Below are positions 26,207-35,490 of a stretch of DNA of 64,000 nucleotides, piece after piece; the stretch's first letter is position 1; each line of letters opens with the position of its first letter. The DNA is from Aquamicrobium sp. LC103. GTDB lineage: Bacteria; Pseudomonadota; Alphaproteobacteria; Rhizobiales; Rhizobiaceae. The notes below the pieces were generated by a model that ran no database searches, had not been told where the DNA came from, and was given only the letters and a program-made list of their open reading frames with translations. Position numbers and translations under genes: made by a program. The stretch lies in the NCBI RefSeq assembly GCF_001014615.2, contig NZ_LBCQ02000012.1:124001-188000 (forward strand). Direction: 5' to 3'.

Positions 26207-26575
26207 ATGAAACGTTCTCATTGCATGACCTCGGCCTTGCTGGCCCTCTCGCTTTGCGCCTCCCCCTCCATCGCCGATCCCTTGAAGAATATGGGCGAGG
26301 TGGGCGATGCGATCCGCACATGCTGGAAGGCGCCCGCCGATCCCAAGGGTGCGTCGGTGACGCTGAGCTTCAGCTTGCGGCGCGACGGCTCGCTGATCGG
26401 GCAGCCGCGCCCGACCAGCATAGACGTGCCGGGAAACGACGAGGAGAAGCGCAAGTTCGTCGATGCCGCGGTTGCGGCGCTTCGCGATTGCACGCCGCTG
26501 GAATTCGCGCCCGATTTCGCCGAAGGCGTCGGCGGCCAAGTGTTCACGATGCAGTTCGCAGCGCCAAACGGCTGA
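26207..26575 (+). CDS. Small exported protein, TonB C-terminal-like
   Basis: This 122-residue protein has a Sec signal peptide (MTSALLALSLCASPSIA, cut near ADP). The mature part (AIRTCWKAPADPKGASVTLS, FSLRRDGSL, AAVAALRDCTPLEF) has the look of a TonB C-terminal-type domain, with two Cys that could form a disulfide. It probably acts in the periplasm. The ATG at 26207 follows GGGGTTGAAG. No operon partner is evident, and the specific function is unknown. Confidence 0.75.
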   Translation: MKRSHCMTSALLALSLCASPSIADPLKNMGEVGDAIRTCWKAPADPKGASVTLSFSLRRDGSLIGQPRPTSIDVPGNDEEKRKFVDAAVAALRDCTPLEFAPDFAEGVGGQVFTMQFAAPNG

Positions 26576-26889
26576 CGGGGATAGGCGGCTTCTAGAGGGC
26601 TGCGAGGCGACTCGCGGCGCCCTCGGCGCATGCGCGATTTCGTTGAAGAACGATGGTGAAGCGCGCGAAAGAGCGGTGAAAGGCCGCCGGCATGCGACAA
26701 CCTGTGCTTGATTTCGCTGCTTAGGCTCCTATAGATGGCAGGAGTTGCAGAATATTCCATTCTGTTTTCGGCATAGCCCCCATGCCCTTGTATTCGATGT
26801 GTTTTACCTCCCCGGGGCAGTTGCGCCCAAGTGTAGTTTCCAGCGCCATCTTCCCGATAAGACTGCATATTTGAAAAGGAGCCATGTCC
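26576..26889. other. Intergenic region before the PQQ dehydrogenase gene
   Basis: No gene is seen in these 314 bases. A sigma-70-like pair TTGATT (26708-26713) and TATAGA (26730-26735), 16 bases apart, could serve the dehydrogenase with a leader of about 150 bases. A good ribosome site, AAAAGGAG, ends at 26881. Confidence 0.4.
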
Positions 26890-29379
26890 ATGGCTGAAAA
26901 TTCGAGAAAGGCGGCCCTCGCTTCCTGGCCGCTTCTGGCTTTGGCCGTCTTGATGATCGTCGGCGGTGCCGCGTTGCTGTTCGGCGGCGCCTACCTGATC
27001 ACCCTCGGCGGGTCCTGGTACTTCGCTCTTGCCGGGGCGGGTCTTCTGCTCTCCGCATTCCTGATCGCCACCTCCCGGGCGGCGGGCTTGTGGGTCTTCG
27101 CTGTCGTCTTCATCGGAACGATCCTGTGGGCTGTCTGGGAAGTCGGCTTCTCCTTCTGGCCGCTCGTGTCGCGCCTTTTCGCGCCGGGCGTGCTTGCCGT
27201 TCTCGTCCTGCTTGCCGCGCCCTCGCTCCATCGCGGGACATGGCGACTTTCGCGGGCGCCCGCCTATGGGCTGGCATTGCTTGTCGTGGTTGGCCTCGGC
27301 GCGACCGTCTACCGCGCCTTCAATCCCGGGCCGCTGATCGCGGCGACGGGCGAGCCCGCGCAGGTGGCCACTGCCGATCTGCCGGCGCAGCCCGAAAATT
27401 GGGAATTCTACGGCCGCAAGCCGAGCGGCACGCGTTATGCGCCGCAGGACCAAATCACTCCGGAGAATGTGGGACAACTCGAGGTCGCCTGGACCTTCCG
27501 CACAGGCGATGCGCCGATCAACGCTACCGGCAGCGGCGCCGAGGACCAGAACACGCCGATACAGATCGGCGACACCGTTTATGTCTGCACCGTCAGCAAT
27601 ATCGTCTATGCGCTCGACGCCGACACCGGTGAAGAGCGCTGGAAGTTCGATCCCCAGGCGTCCTCGCCGCTGTGGCAGCGGTGCCGCGGCGTCGGCTACT
27701 ACGAATCGACGGCCACGACCGCGCCCGCCGCGCCGGATACGCAAACGGCCCCCGATGCCGTTCCGGCGCCGGATGAAGAACAGGATGCGGAAGCTCCGGC
27801 TCCGCAGGCTCCTGTCGCACCCGTCACGCCGCAGGTGGCCCAGGCGCCTTCGATCTGCGCCACCCGCATCGTGCTCAGCACGATCGACGCGCGCCTCATC
27901 CAGCTCGACGCGAAAACCGGGGAACTCTGCCCGCAATTCGGCGACAACGGCACCGTCGATCTCAAGCTCGGCATGGGCGAGGTGCGGCCGGGCTTCTATT
28001 TCCAGACCTCTTCTCCGACGGTCGCCAACGGCATCATCATCATCGGCGGCTGGGTCGTGGACAACGTCTCCGTAGGGCTGCCGTCCGGCGTGGTGCGCGG
28101 CTTCGACGCCGAAACCGGCGAACTGCTCTGGGCCTGGGATCTCGGCAATCCCAATATCACGCGCCTGCCGCCGGAGGGCGAGAGCTACACGCGCGGCACG
28201 CCGAACGTCTGGTCGACGCCTGCTTTCGACGCCGAACTCGGCCTCGTCTACCTGCCGACCGGCAATGCGACACCGGACTTCTTCGGCGGACATCGTACCG
28301 AGGCGGCCGAGGAGTATACGGCGTCGATCGTGGCGCTCGACATCCGCACCGGCCGCGAGCGCTGGAAGTTCCAAACCGTCCATCACGACCTTTGGGACTA
28401 CGACGTTCCGGCCCAGCCGGCGCTTTACGACGTGCCCGACGGCAATGGCGGCACGACCCCGGCGCTGATCCAGATCACGAAGCGGGGCCAAACCTTCGTG
28501 CTCGACCGCCGCACCGGCGAGCCGATCACCGAGGTCGAGGAACGGCCGGTGCCGCAAGGCGCGGTCGAGGGCGACTGGACCGCGCCGACCCAGCCATATT
28601 CGGTCGGCATGCCGGCGATCGGCGTCGACAGGCTGACGGAAGCATCCATGTGGGGCGCCACGCCGTTCGACCAGCTCTATTGCCGCATCGAGTTCCGCAA
28701 GATGCGCTACGAGGGCGAATTCACCCCGCCCGGACTGACGCCAAGTCTGCAATGGCCCGGCTTCTACGGCGGCATGAACTGGGGCAGCGCCTCCGTCCAC
28801 GAGCCGAGCGGCTACCTGATCGTCAACGATACCCGCTCGCCTCACCGCGTCCAGCTCGTGCCGCGCGAGGACGCGGACCGGGAGGATGCCCGCTCCTCGC
28901 ATGAAGGACTGTCGGCACAGCTCGGTACGCCGTATGGCGCGGCGAAGGTGACCTTCATGTCGCCGCTCGGCATTCCTTGCCAGAACCCGCCCTACGGCTC
29001 GCTGACCGCGATCGACATGGCGACGAAGCAGATTGCGTGGCAGGTGCCGCTGGGTACGGTCGAGGACACCGGCCCGCTCGGCATCAAGATGCACATGGCG
29101 ATCCCGGTAGGCATGCCCACGGTGGGCGGTCCGATCTCCACCGCGTCGGGATTGGTCTTCTACGCCGGCACGCTCGACTACAACATCAGGGGCTTCGACC
29201 TCGCCACCGGCGCAGAGCTGTGGAAGCATCGGCTTCCGGTCGGCGCGCAGGCGACGCCGATCACCTACACCTCGCCGAAATCCGGCAAGCAGTACGTCGT
29301 CGTCTCGGCCGGTGGCGCCCGACAGTCGCCGGACCGCGGCGACTATATTATCGCCTTCAAATTGCCCGATGGCGAATGA
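26890..29379 (+). CDS. gcd: Membrane-bound PQQ-dependent dehydrogenase, glucose/quinate/shikimate family
   Basis: This quinoprotein of about 829 residues oxidises a sugar or quinate-like substrate in the periplasm and passes electrons to ubiquinone. Five hydrophobic segments occupy about residues 10-135, followed by an eight-bladed propeller with PQQ motifs such as GEERWKFDPQ and GRERWKFQTVHHDLWDYD. TGNATPDFFGG and GGMNWGSASV are family elements. A Pro/Ala-rich insert of about 45 residues interrupts the propeller (27706-27846). The ATG at 26890 lies 8 bases from AAAAGGAG and is preferred over 26884. No PQQ synthesis genes are nearby. Whether it uses glucose, quinate or shikimate is unresolved. 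Confidence 0.9.
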   Translation: MAENSRKAALASWPLLALAVLMIVGGAALLFGGAYLITLGGSWYFALAGAGLLLSAFLIATSRAAGLWVFAVVFIGTILWAVWEVGFSFWPLVSRLFAPGVLAVLVLLAAPSLHRGTWRLSRAPAYGLALLVVVGLGATVYRAFNPGPLIAATGEPAQVATADLPAQPENWEFYGRKPSGTRYAPQDQITPENVGQLEVAWTFRTGDAPINATGSGAEDQNTPIQIGDTVYVCTVSNIVYALDADTGEERWKFDPQASSPLWQRCRGVGYYESTATTAPAAPDTQTAPDAVPAPDEEQDAEAPAPQAPVAPVTPQVAQAPSICATRIVLSTIDARLIQLDAKTGELCPQFGDNGTVDLKLGMGEVRPGFYFQTSSPTVANGIIIIGGWVVDNVSVGLPSGVVRGFDAETGELLWAWDLGNPNITRLPPEGESYTRGTPNVWSTPAFDAELGLVYLPTGNATPDFFGGHRTEAAEEYTASIVALDIRTGRERWKFQTVHHDLWDYDVPAQPALYDVPDGNGGTTPALIQITKRGQTFVLDRRTGEPITEVEERPVPQGAVEGDWTAPTQPYSVGMPAIGVDRLTEASMWGATPFDQLYCRIEFRKMRYEGEFTPPGLTPSLQWPGFYGGMNWGSASVHEPSGYLIVNDTRSPHRVQLVPREDADREDARSSHEGLSAQLGTPYGAAKVTFMSPLGIPCQNPPYGSLTAIDMATKQIAWQVPLGTVEDTGPLGIKMHMAIPVGMPTVGGPISTASGLVFYAGTLDYNIRGFDLATGAELWKHRLPVGAQATPITYTSPKSGKQYVVVSAGGARQSPDRGDYIIAFKLPDGE

Positions 29380-29385
29380 GCTGGC

Positions 29386-29416
29386 GTATCGATCGGGCAC
29401 GGTGCCCGATCGATAC
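29386..29416. repeat. Perfect 31-base palindrome after the PQQ dehydrogenase
   Basis: Fifteen-base perfect arms (29386-29400 and 29402-29416, beginning GTATCGATCGGG) flank a single G. It lies 6 bases after the stop and 10 bases before a terminator hairpin. In RNA it would form a long hairpin; in DNA a protein-binding palindrome or cruciform is possible. Confidence 0.7.
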
Positions 29417-29426
29417 CCGACAAGAG

Positions 29427-29463
29427 AAAGGCCAGCGGCGTGAGAGCGCCGCTGGCCTTTTCC
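29427..29463 (+). terminator. Rho-independent terminator
   Basis: A perfect 14-base-pair stem (AAAGGCCAGCGGCG pairing with 29447-29460) encloses the loop TGAGAG and ends in CCTTTTCC. On the minus strand the stem is followed by CTTTCTCTTG, so weak bidirectional action on the convergent transporter operon is possible. Confidence 0.8.
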
Positions 29464-29551
29464 GCATCGTCAGGTTCGCCGGGCCGGGAGGATCGAAGGC
29501 GGCCGTGATCGCGCGACATAGCGTTCACGCGATCGCTTCGCCTCAGCGGGT

Positions 29552-30274
29552 TCACACCTTGAAATCGGCTTTGGAGACACCGAGATGGTGCTCCAAAATC
29601 TCCGGATCGGAAAGCAGCGCCGCGCTTTCGCCCTCATAGACGACGGCGCCACGCTCCAGCACGATCGCCTTGTCGGTGAGCGGCAATATCTTGCGCGCCT
29701 TCTGCTCGATGATGATCGCCGACATGCCCTCGTCGGTGACGATCCTGCGCAGCACCGCGAGCAATTCGTCGACGATGATCGGCGCGAGGCCTTCCAGGGG
29801 CTCGTCGAGGAGCAATATCTTCGGATTGAGCATCAGCGCACGGCCGACCGCCAGCATCTGCTGCTCGCCGCCGGACAGGTGGTTGCCGAGATTGCCCCTC
29901 CGCTCCTTCAGGCGCGGGAACATCGAATAGACGCGCTCCAACGTCCAGCTTCCATCGCGTGCGATGGCGGTGAGGTTTTCCTCGACCGTCAGCGAGCGGA
30001 AGATGTTGCGTTCCTGCGGCACCCAGCCGATGCCGGCCGCGGCGCGGCGTTCGGGCCGCATGCGCGTGACATCTCCGCCGGCGAAGCGGATCGTTCCGGA
30101 ATGATGCGTGGTGACGCCGACGATCGTGTTGACCAGGGTCGTCTTTCCCGTGCCATTGCGGCCGAGCAGCGCCAGGGATTGGCCTTCGCCGAGCGTCAGG
30201 TTGATCTGCGACAGCACGCGCGCCTCGCCATAACCGGCGACGAGCTTTTCGATTTGCAGCAGGGTCGTGGCCAT
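29552..30274 (-). CDS. Branched-chain-type ABC transporter ATP-binding protein (LivF-like)
   Basis: This is a 240-residue ATPase of the LivF class. Walker A is LGRNGTGKTTLVN, the signature LSGGEQQMLAVGRAL, and Walker B ILLLDEPLEGLAP. It is the last gene of a five-gene importer on the minus strand, starting at the stop of the LivG-like gene. Such HAAT-family importers carry branched amino acids, but in proteobacteria also aromatic acids, amides and others. Adjacent demethylation and CoA-ligase genes make an aromatic acid plausible. Confidence 0.9.
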   Translation of the reverse strand: MATTLLQIEKLVAGYGEARVLSQINLTLGEGQSLALLGRNGTGKTTLVNTIVGVTTHHSGTIRFAGGDVTRMRPERRAAAGIGWVPQERNIFRSLTVEENLTAIARDGSWTLERVYSMFPRLKERRGNLGNHLSGGEQQMLAVGRALMLNPKILLLDEPLEGLAPIIVDELLAVLRRIVTDEGMSAIIIEQKARKILPLTDKAIVLERGAVVYEGESAALLSDPEILEHHLGVSKADFKV

Positions 30275-31020
30275 CAGGCGTCCTCTCCCAGATAGATCGC
30301 CTTGACGCGCGGGTCGGCGGAGATTTCCGACACGCTGCCTTCGGTAAAGAGCGCGCCCGCCACGAGCACGGAGATCCGGTCGGCGAAGGAGAAGACCAAA
30401 TCCATGTCATGCTCGATGAGAATGACGGTGACGTCGGCCGGCAGGTCGCGCACGATGGCGAGGACCTCGTGGCGCTCCTCCTCGGGAACGCCCGCCGCCG
30501 GCTCGTCGAGAAGCAGCACGCGGGGCTTGCTGGCGATCGCCAGCGCGATCTCGAGCAGCCGCTGCTTGCCGTAGGGCAGAACGACCGTGCGCTCGCCCAT
30601 CACGTCGGCAAGGCCGAAACGCTGAAGGAGGGCCGCGGCCTCCTCGACGACTTTCGTGTGGGCTACGAGCGGCGCCCAGGCCAGGCCGCCGATCTTCTCG
30701 CGCTCGTTGATTGCCAGCACCACGGATTCCAGCGGGGTGAATTCGCCGAAGAGCTGGTTGATCTGGAAGGTTCGCGCGAGGCCCTTCCGCACGCGGCGGT
30801 GCGCGGGCAGGGCGGTTATGTCCTCGCCGCCGAGGATGATCTGGCCGGAGTTCGGTTTCAGCACGCCGGTCAGAAGGTTGATCAGCGTCGTCTTGCCGGC
30901 GCCGTTCGGTCCGATCAGCGCGTGGCGAGCGCCCTGGCGCACGGAGAGCGAGACGTCGTTCGTGGCGAGGAAGCCGCCGAAGCGCTTGACGAGATTGCGG
31001 GTTTCGAGCGCGACCGTCAT
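30274..31020 (-). CDS. Branched-chain-type ABC transporter ATP-binding protein (LivG-like)
   Basis: This is a 248-residue ATPase of the LivG class. Walker A is GPNGAGKTTLINLLTG, Walker B is VLLLDEPAAGVP, and the signature position reads LPYGKQRLLEIALAIA, the LivG form. The start at 31020 is set by overlap with the LivM-like stop. It pairs with the LivF-like ATPase to energise import. Confidence 0.9.
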   Translation of the reverse strand: MTVALETRNLVKRFGGFLATNDVSLSVRQGARHALIGPNGAGKTTLINLLTGVLKPNSGQIILGGEDITALPAHRRVRKGLARTFQINQLFGEFTPLESVVLAINEREKIGGLAWAPLVAHTKVVEEAAALLQRFGLADVMGERTVVLPYGKQRLLEIALAIASKPRVLLLDEPAAGVPEEERHEVLAIVRDLPADVTVILIEHDMDLVFSFADRISVLVAGALFTEGSVSEISADPRVKAIYLGEDA

Positions 31021-32087
31021 CGGCTTCCTCCAATCTTCGCGCCCGGCCGCCAATTGGCGATCCGCGTCATTGCCCGCCGCAGCGGTTCGGGCAGGAAGGT
31101 GTGCCAGCGGGCGAGATTCTCGCGGCCGATCATGACGATGACGATCAGCACGAAGCCGATCCAGAACATCCAGTATTGCGGGGTGATGACCGACAGCCAG
31201 TCGCGCAGCAGCGTGAACAGGATCGCGCCGATGATGCCGCCATAGAGATAGCCGACGCCGCCGAGCACCAGGACGAGCAAAACGTCGGCCGAGCGATGGA
31301 AGGCGAGAACGTCGGGCGAGACGAAGCTGGTCGTTTGCGTCAGGAGCGCACCGGCGATGCCGGCATAGACGGCGGCGATCGTATAGACCGCGACGATCCT
31401 GTGCCTCGACGGAATCGCCACCATGGAAGCACGCACCGGGTTGGTCTTGATCGCCTTGAGCGACAGGCCGAAGGGCGAATTGACCAATCGCCGCGCCGCC
31501 CAGGTCAGGATGAACAGCGTGACGAGCGAGTAGATATAGCCGGTCCTGCCCCAGAGATCGAATTCGAACTGCCCCAGGATCGGTCCGATGATCACCCCGC
31601 TCAGCCCGTCGGCGCCGCCGGTCAGCCATGCCATCTGGTTTGCGAGCTCGGCGAGCATCAGGCCGATGCCGAGCGTGGTCATCAGCCGGGTCAGGTCGGA
31701 GCCGCGCAGCACCAGGAAGCTGGTCACGAAGCCGAGCACGCCGCTGGCAATGCCGGCGACGAGCAGTCCGGTGACCGGTTCGGCAAAATAATGCTTCGCG
31801 AAGAGCCCGGCCGCATAGGCGCCGAGTCCGAAGAAGGCGGTATGGCCCAACGACACGATGCCGGCGTAGCCGAGGATCAGATCGAGCGACACGGCAAACA
31901 GCGCGACGATCGTGATCTCGGTGAGGATCAGCGCCTTGGACGGCATCGCGAAGATCATCGCGAAGGCGATCAGCCATAGAACGATCTCATAGGCCCGCCA
32001 GCTATTGCGCCGGCGCAACAGCGCCATGGCGGTGGTTTCGGGTTTTCCGGCGGTGGAGGACATCAATGTTTCGCTCGCCGAACTCAT
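31017..32087 (-). CDS. Branched-chain-type ABC transporter permease (LivM-like)
   Basis: This 356-residue inner-membrane permease has about nine hydrophobic segments. Motifs VSLDLILGYAGIVSLGHTAF and LGGVGYLYGGIIGA are typical of LivM. The start at 32087 overlaps the stop of the LivH-like gene by four bases. About 35 hydrophilic residues precede the first helix. Confidence 0.9.
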   Translation of the reverse strand: MSSASETLMSSTAGKPETTAMALLRRRNSWRAYEIVLWLIAFAMIFAMPSKALILTEITIVALFAVSLDLILGYAGIVSLGHTAFFGLGAYAAGLFAKHYFAEPVTGLLVAGIASGVLGFVTSFLVLRGSDLTRLMTTLGIGLMLAELANQMAWLTGGADGLSGVIIGPILGQFEFDLWGRTGYIYSLVTLFILTWAARRLVNSPFGLSLKAIKTNPVRASMVAIPSRHRIVAVYTIAAVYAGIAGALLTQTTSFVSPDVLAFHRSADVLLVLVLGGVGYLYGGIIGAILFTLLRDWLSVITPQYWMFWIGFVLIVIVMIGRENLARWHTFLPEPLRRAMTRIANWRPGAKIGGSR

Positions 32088-32944
32088 CGCGTGCCCTCCC
32101 GCGAGAACAGTCCGTGTGGACGCAGGATCAGCACCAGAACCATGACCGCATAGATGACGAAGGCGCCGATCTGCGGCACGTAATATTTGCCGGCCACATC
32201 GGCGATGCCGAGGAGGAGCGCGGCGAGGAAGGGCCCGGTGATCGAGGACGTGCCGCCCACGGTGACGACGATGAGGAAGTAGATCATGAATTTGAGCGGG
32301 AAGTTGGGATCGAGCCCCAATATTTCCGCGCCGAGCGCGCCGCCGAGCCCGGCAAGGCCGGAGCCGAAGGCGAAGGTGAGCGCGAAGACGACCGGCACGT
32401 TGATTCCCAATCCGCGTGCCACGCGCCCGTCGTCGACCGCGGCGCGGAGCTGGCTTCCGAAGCGCGTCTTGGTCAATGCGAGCTGCAGCGCCACGGCCAG
32501 AAGCGCGCATATGACGATGATGAAGAGGCGGTATTTGCCGATGCCCACGCCGAACACTTCCCATCGCCCCGACAGTTCGCGCGGCAGGTGGATGAGCTGC
32601 TGCTGGCCGCCCATGAAGTAATCGACCGCCGCGATCGACATGAAGACGAGGCCGACGGAAAAGAGCACCTGGTCGAGATGCGGCGCCGAATAGAGGCGGC
32701 TGTAGAGCGTGCGTTCCAGCACGAGGCCGATCGCCGCCACGACCAGGAAGGCGATCGGCAGGCACCAGTAGAACGAGACGCCGTAGCGGTTCATCAGCAC
32801 GACGGTGATGTAGCCGCCCGCCATCGCAAATGCACCATGGGCGAGATTGATGAAGTTCATCAAGCCCAGCGTGATTGTCAGTCCGCAGGCTAGGACGAAC
32901 AACAGCATTCCATAGGCAACGCCGTCGAACAGAATGGTCAGCAT
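32084..32944 (-). CDS. Branched-chain-type ABC transporter permease (LivH-like)
   Basis: This 286-residue permease has about eight hydrophobic segments. GLTITLGLMNFINLAHGAFA at the N-terminus is the LivH hallmark, and VVTVGGTSSITGPFLAALLL lies late in the chain. It follows the substrate-binding protein after 67 bases and overlaps the LivM-like gene, with which it forms the channel. Confidence 0.9.
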   Translation of the reverse strand: MLTILFDGVAYGMLLFVLACGLTITLGLMNFINLAHGAFAMAGGYITVVLMNRYGVSFYWCLPIAFLVVAAIGLVLERTLYSRLYSAPHLDQVLFSVGLVFMSIAAVDYFMGGQQQLIHLPRELSGRWEVFGVGIGKYRLFIIVICALLAVALQLALTKTRFGSQLRAAVDDGRVARGLGINVPVVFALTFAFGSGLAGLGGALGAEILGLDPNFPLKFMIYFLIVVTVGGTSSITGPFLAALLLGIADVAGKYYVPQIGAFVIYAVMVLVLILRPHGLFSREGTR

Positions 32945-33011
32945 GAATTACCGCTCGGCCTGTTGTGTGGAGAAGCGGCGGGAGCTTGTCTCCCGCCACA
33001 TGCGTGAGGGC

Positions 33012-34205
33012 TCAGTTTCCGGAGGCTGCCGCCGCCTTGACGGGGTCCTTCACCGCCTCATAGGTGGCGAATTCCACGTTCTGGAGTTCGCCGTCCACTT
33101 CCTTGACTTCGCGCATATACACGTTCTGCACTATGTCACGGGTTTCCGGGTCGATCGAGATCGGTCCGCGCGGGCTGGTCCAGGACAGACCCTTCATCGC
33201 CTCCAGCAGCGCCTCGCCGCCAGTGTCGCCCTTGGTCGCCTCGATCGCGGCGTAGATGAGGTGCATGCCGTCATAACCGCCGACGGACATGAAGTTCGGC
33301 CGCATGCCCTTGTTCGCCGCCTTGAAGGCCTCGACATACGCCTTGTTCTCCGGGCTGTCGTGCGCGGCGGCATAGAAATGGCCGGTGATCGCGCCGAGCG
33401 CGGGCTGGCCCATATCGTTGAGGATGTCGTCGTCGGTGACGTCGCCGGTCGCGATCAGCTTGATGCCCGCATCGGCCAGGCCACGTTCGGCGAACTGCTT
33501 CATGAAGAGCGAGCCGACGCCCGACGGCAGGAAGACGAACACCGCATCGGGGCTCGCGTCGCGCACGCGCTGCAGGAAGGGCGCGAAATCCGGGTTCTGG
33601 AGCGGAACGCGCACGGCTTCGACGATCTCGCCGCCCTTGCCGGTGAACTCCCTGGTGAACCAGGTCTCGGCATCGATGCCCGGACCGTAATCGGAAACCA
33701 GGGTGACGACTTTCTTGATGTCGTTCTCCAGCGCCCAGGTGGCGACCGGCACGGCCGATTGCGGCAGCGTGCCGCTGGAGCGCACGTAGAATTCCGACTG
33801 CTCGGTGATCGAGGACGTCGCGGCGGCCATGACGATCGCGGGAACCTTCGCCTGCGTGGCCACCGGGCCGACCGCAAGCGCCAGCGGGGTCAGGCCGAAG
33901 CCGGCAAGCGCGCCGGCGCCTTCGTTGACGACGAGCTCCTGAGCGATGCGGCGGGTCTGATCGGCGGTGCCGGCATCGTCGCGTACGACGAGCTCGATCT
34001 TCTTGCCTGCGACCGTGTCGCCGTGCTGGGCGATATAGGCGCGCGCTCCGGCCTCGACCTGGCGGCCGGTCGACGCGAACGGACCGGTCATCGGCAGGAT
34101 AAGCCCCACCTTGAAGACATCCTGCGCGAATGACGGGCCAGCCGGCAGCGTGGCCATGGCGACACCAGCCGACAGCGCGGCTATGATTGCACGTCTTGTA
34201 AACAT
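33012..34205 (-). CDS. ABC transporter substrate-binding protein (LivK-like)
   Basis: This 397-residue periplasmic binding protein is of the Peripla_BP_6 type. A Sec signal peptide of about 27 residues (IIAALSAGVAMATLPA, cut near SFAQD) precedes FKVGLILPMTGPFASTGRQV, the family opening. The ATG at 34205 follows an AGGAGGAAG ribosome site. It is the first gene of the importer, facing a GntR gene upstream in the same direction. The ligand is unknown; the neighbourhood suggests a methoxylated aromatic acid. Confidence 0.9.
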   Translation of the reverse strand: MFTRRAIIAALSAGVAMATLPAGPSFAQDVFKVGLILPMTGPFASTGRQVEAGARAYIAQHGDTVAGKKIELVVRDDAGTADQTRRIAQELVVNEGAGALAGFGLTPLALAVGPVATQAKVPAIVMAAATSSITEQSEFYVRSSGTLPQSAVPVATWALENDIKKVVTLVSDYGPGIDAETWFTREFTGKGGEIVEAVRVPLQNPDFAPFLQRVRDASPDAVFVFLPSGVGSLFMKQFAERGLADAGIKLIATGDVTDDDILNDMGQPALGAITGHFYAAAHDSPENKAYVEAFKAANKGMRPNFMSVGGYDGMHLIYAAIEATKGDTGGEALLEAMKGLSWTSPRGPISIDPETRDIVQNVYMREVKEVDGELQNVEFATYEAVKDPVKAAAASGN

Positions 34206-34485
34206 TCACTTCCTCCTGCTTGCGACCGGTTCAATCGTCCGGTCTTTTCGGTTCCAGCCTGTCCGGCCATGCCGGAAAACGCTGGTGGATGTCATGGTCG
34301 CGGAGAACCTGTTCGGCCTCAAGCCGAACCATGCGCCCCGCCTTTGCGGAGACACCAGCCAGATCGCGGAGGAGGGCGCCGACAAGCGCTCCGTTCCACT
34401 CGATCTCAGCCCCCGCCGCCTTTGATCTCAATGCTTATGCTCTTCTGCTCGGCGCTACTCCGCTATTCGATCGACAAGACGTTTC
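34206..34485. other. Intergenic region between the GntR and LivK-like genes
   Basis: These 280 bases probably hold the importer promoter. A hairpin with arms GTTCGGC (34311-34317) and GCCGAAC (34323-34329) is visible. A 66-codon minus-strand ORF (34231-34431) has neighbour-like codon use but no recognised family or clear ribosome site, so I do not call it a gene. Confidence 0.4.
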
Positions 34486-35238
34486 TCATGTGGACACGAG
34501 CGCGAGGCCGGGGACGCGCCCGATCAGGCTGCGGTCCTCGTTGATCACGAATTCGAGATTGTGGCGCGCCAGACGCGCGTGCTCACGCGCGAGCGCTTCG
34601 GCGCGCGTCCCCTCGCGCAGCTCGATCGCGGAAACCATCTCCTTGTGCTGTCGCTGGGCATGAACCAGCGAGGCGCGGAAGGCATAGACGTCCTCCTGCT
34701 TGACGAGGAAAGCACTGGGTGAGGCGAAGGGAAGCTGCACCACGCGCTCGACCTCCCTGCGGATGATCTCGCTGCCGGCAAGGCTCGCGAGCATGGTGTG
34801 GAATTCGGCGTTGAGTTCGACATATTGGGAAAAGAGCATGTCTTCCAGCCGGTCGCGGAAGCAGCCTTCCAGTTCCTCGACGAGGAGCTTCATGGCTCTG
34901 AGCTTGGCCGGCGTCACGCCGCGCTCGGCCGCGAGGCGGGCGGCCGTGCCCTCCATCACGCCGCGCAATTCGATCGCGTCGAAGACGTCGGCGATGGTGA
35001 AGCCGCGCACGGAATAACCGCCGGAGGGAATCTGCTCGAGCAAGCCCTCCTGTTCCAGGCGGGCCAGTGCCGCCCGCAGCGGGGTGCGCGATATTCCGAG
35101 CTGTTCGGCGAGCGCGACCTCGGAAAGCCGCTCGCCCGGCGCCACGGACCCGCCAAGGACAAGGTTGCGCACGCCGAGAAGGCCCTTGAGAGCCTGGCTG
35201 TCCCGCTTTCGGTCGCCGCCCGTGCGCAATCCGGTCAT
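34486..35238 (-). CDS. GntR family regulator, FCD type
   Basis: This is a regulator of about 250 residues. The winged helix reads PGERLSEVALAEQLGISRTP then LRAALARLEQEGLLEQIPSG, followed by an all-helical FCD domain (VFDAIELRGVMEGTAARLAA, FHTMLASLAGSEII) that usually binds an organic acid through His/Asp metal ligands. The ATG at 35238 is preferred; the ORF could extend to 35352 but the extension is low-complexity. It is divergent from the MTHFR gene, with two GTATAC operators between them. It probably controls the demethylase genes. Confidence 0.88.
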   Translation of the reverse strand: MTGLRTGGDRKRDSQALKGLLGVRNLVLGGSVAPGERLSEVALAEQLGISRTPLRAALARLEQEGLLEQIPSGGYSVRGFTIADVFDAIELRGVMEGTAARLAAERGVTPAKLRAMKLLVEELEGCFRDRLEDMLFSQYVELNAEFHTMLASLAGSEIIRREVERVVQLPFASPSAFLVKQEDVYAFRASLVHAQRQHKEMVSAIELREGTRAEALAREHARLARHNLEFVINEDRSLIGRVPGLALVST

Positions 35239-35378
35239 CCTCCCTGCCGCGGCAGCGTCTCGCTCCCGCCGCTTCGTTCCTTGTCGCGAAGCACCGGGTT
35301 TATCCGGCGCCGTCTTCTCCTCCTGACTGCACCAGATTCCGATGAATCGCAATCCGTCCAGTTCCGTTTCGATACTGA

Positions 35379-35389
35379 CTGTATACCAT
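35379..35389. promoter_or_regulatory. GntR-type operator, site 1
   Basis: CTGTATACCAT lies in the divergent GntR/MTHFR intergenic region. Its core GTATAC is a perfect palindrome, and ten of eleven bases match the reverse complement of site 2 at 35515-35525. FCD-type GntR proteins often bind such TGTATACA-like sites. Assignment to the adjacent regulator is inferred. Confidence 0.55.
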
Positions 35390-35490
35390 TAGTTGATTTC
35401 TGTCGATAAAATAGAATGTAAGCGTAGCCTAATAGTCCGAAAACCAGCGATATGCGCGATTTTTAACAGAAATAAGACCAAGAATCCTGA

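Noticed and set aside
26218-29400. 1060-codon open frame on the minus strand opposite the PQQ dehydrogenase
   Set aside because: It is antisense to a gene with clear family motifs. The translation is rich in Arg, Asp and His without any recognisable domain, as expected from a GC-rich shadow frame.
34231-34431. 66-codon minus-strand ORF upstream of the LivK-like gene
   Set aside because: No family, no convincing ribosome site, and it fills the region where the transporter promoter is expected.
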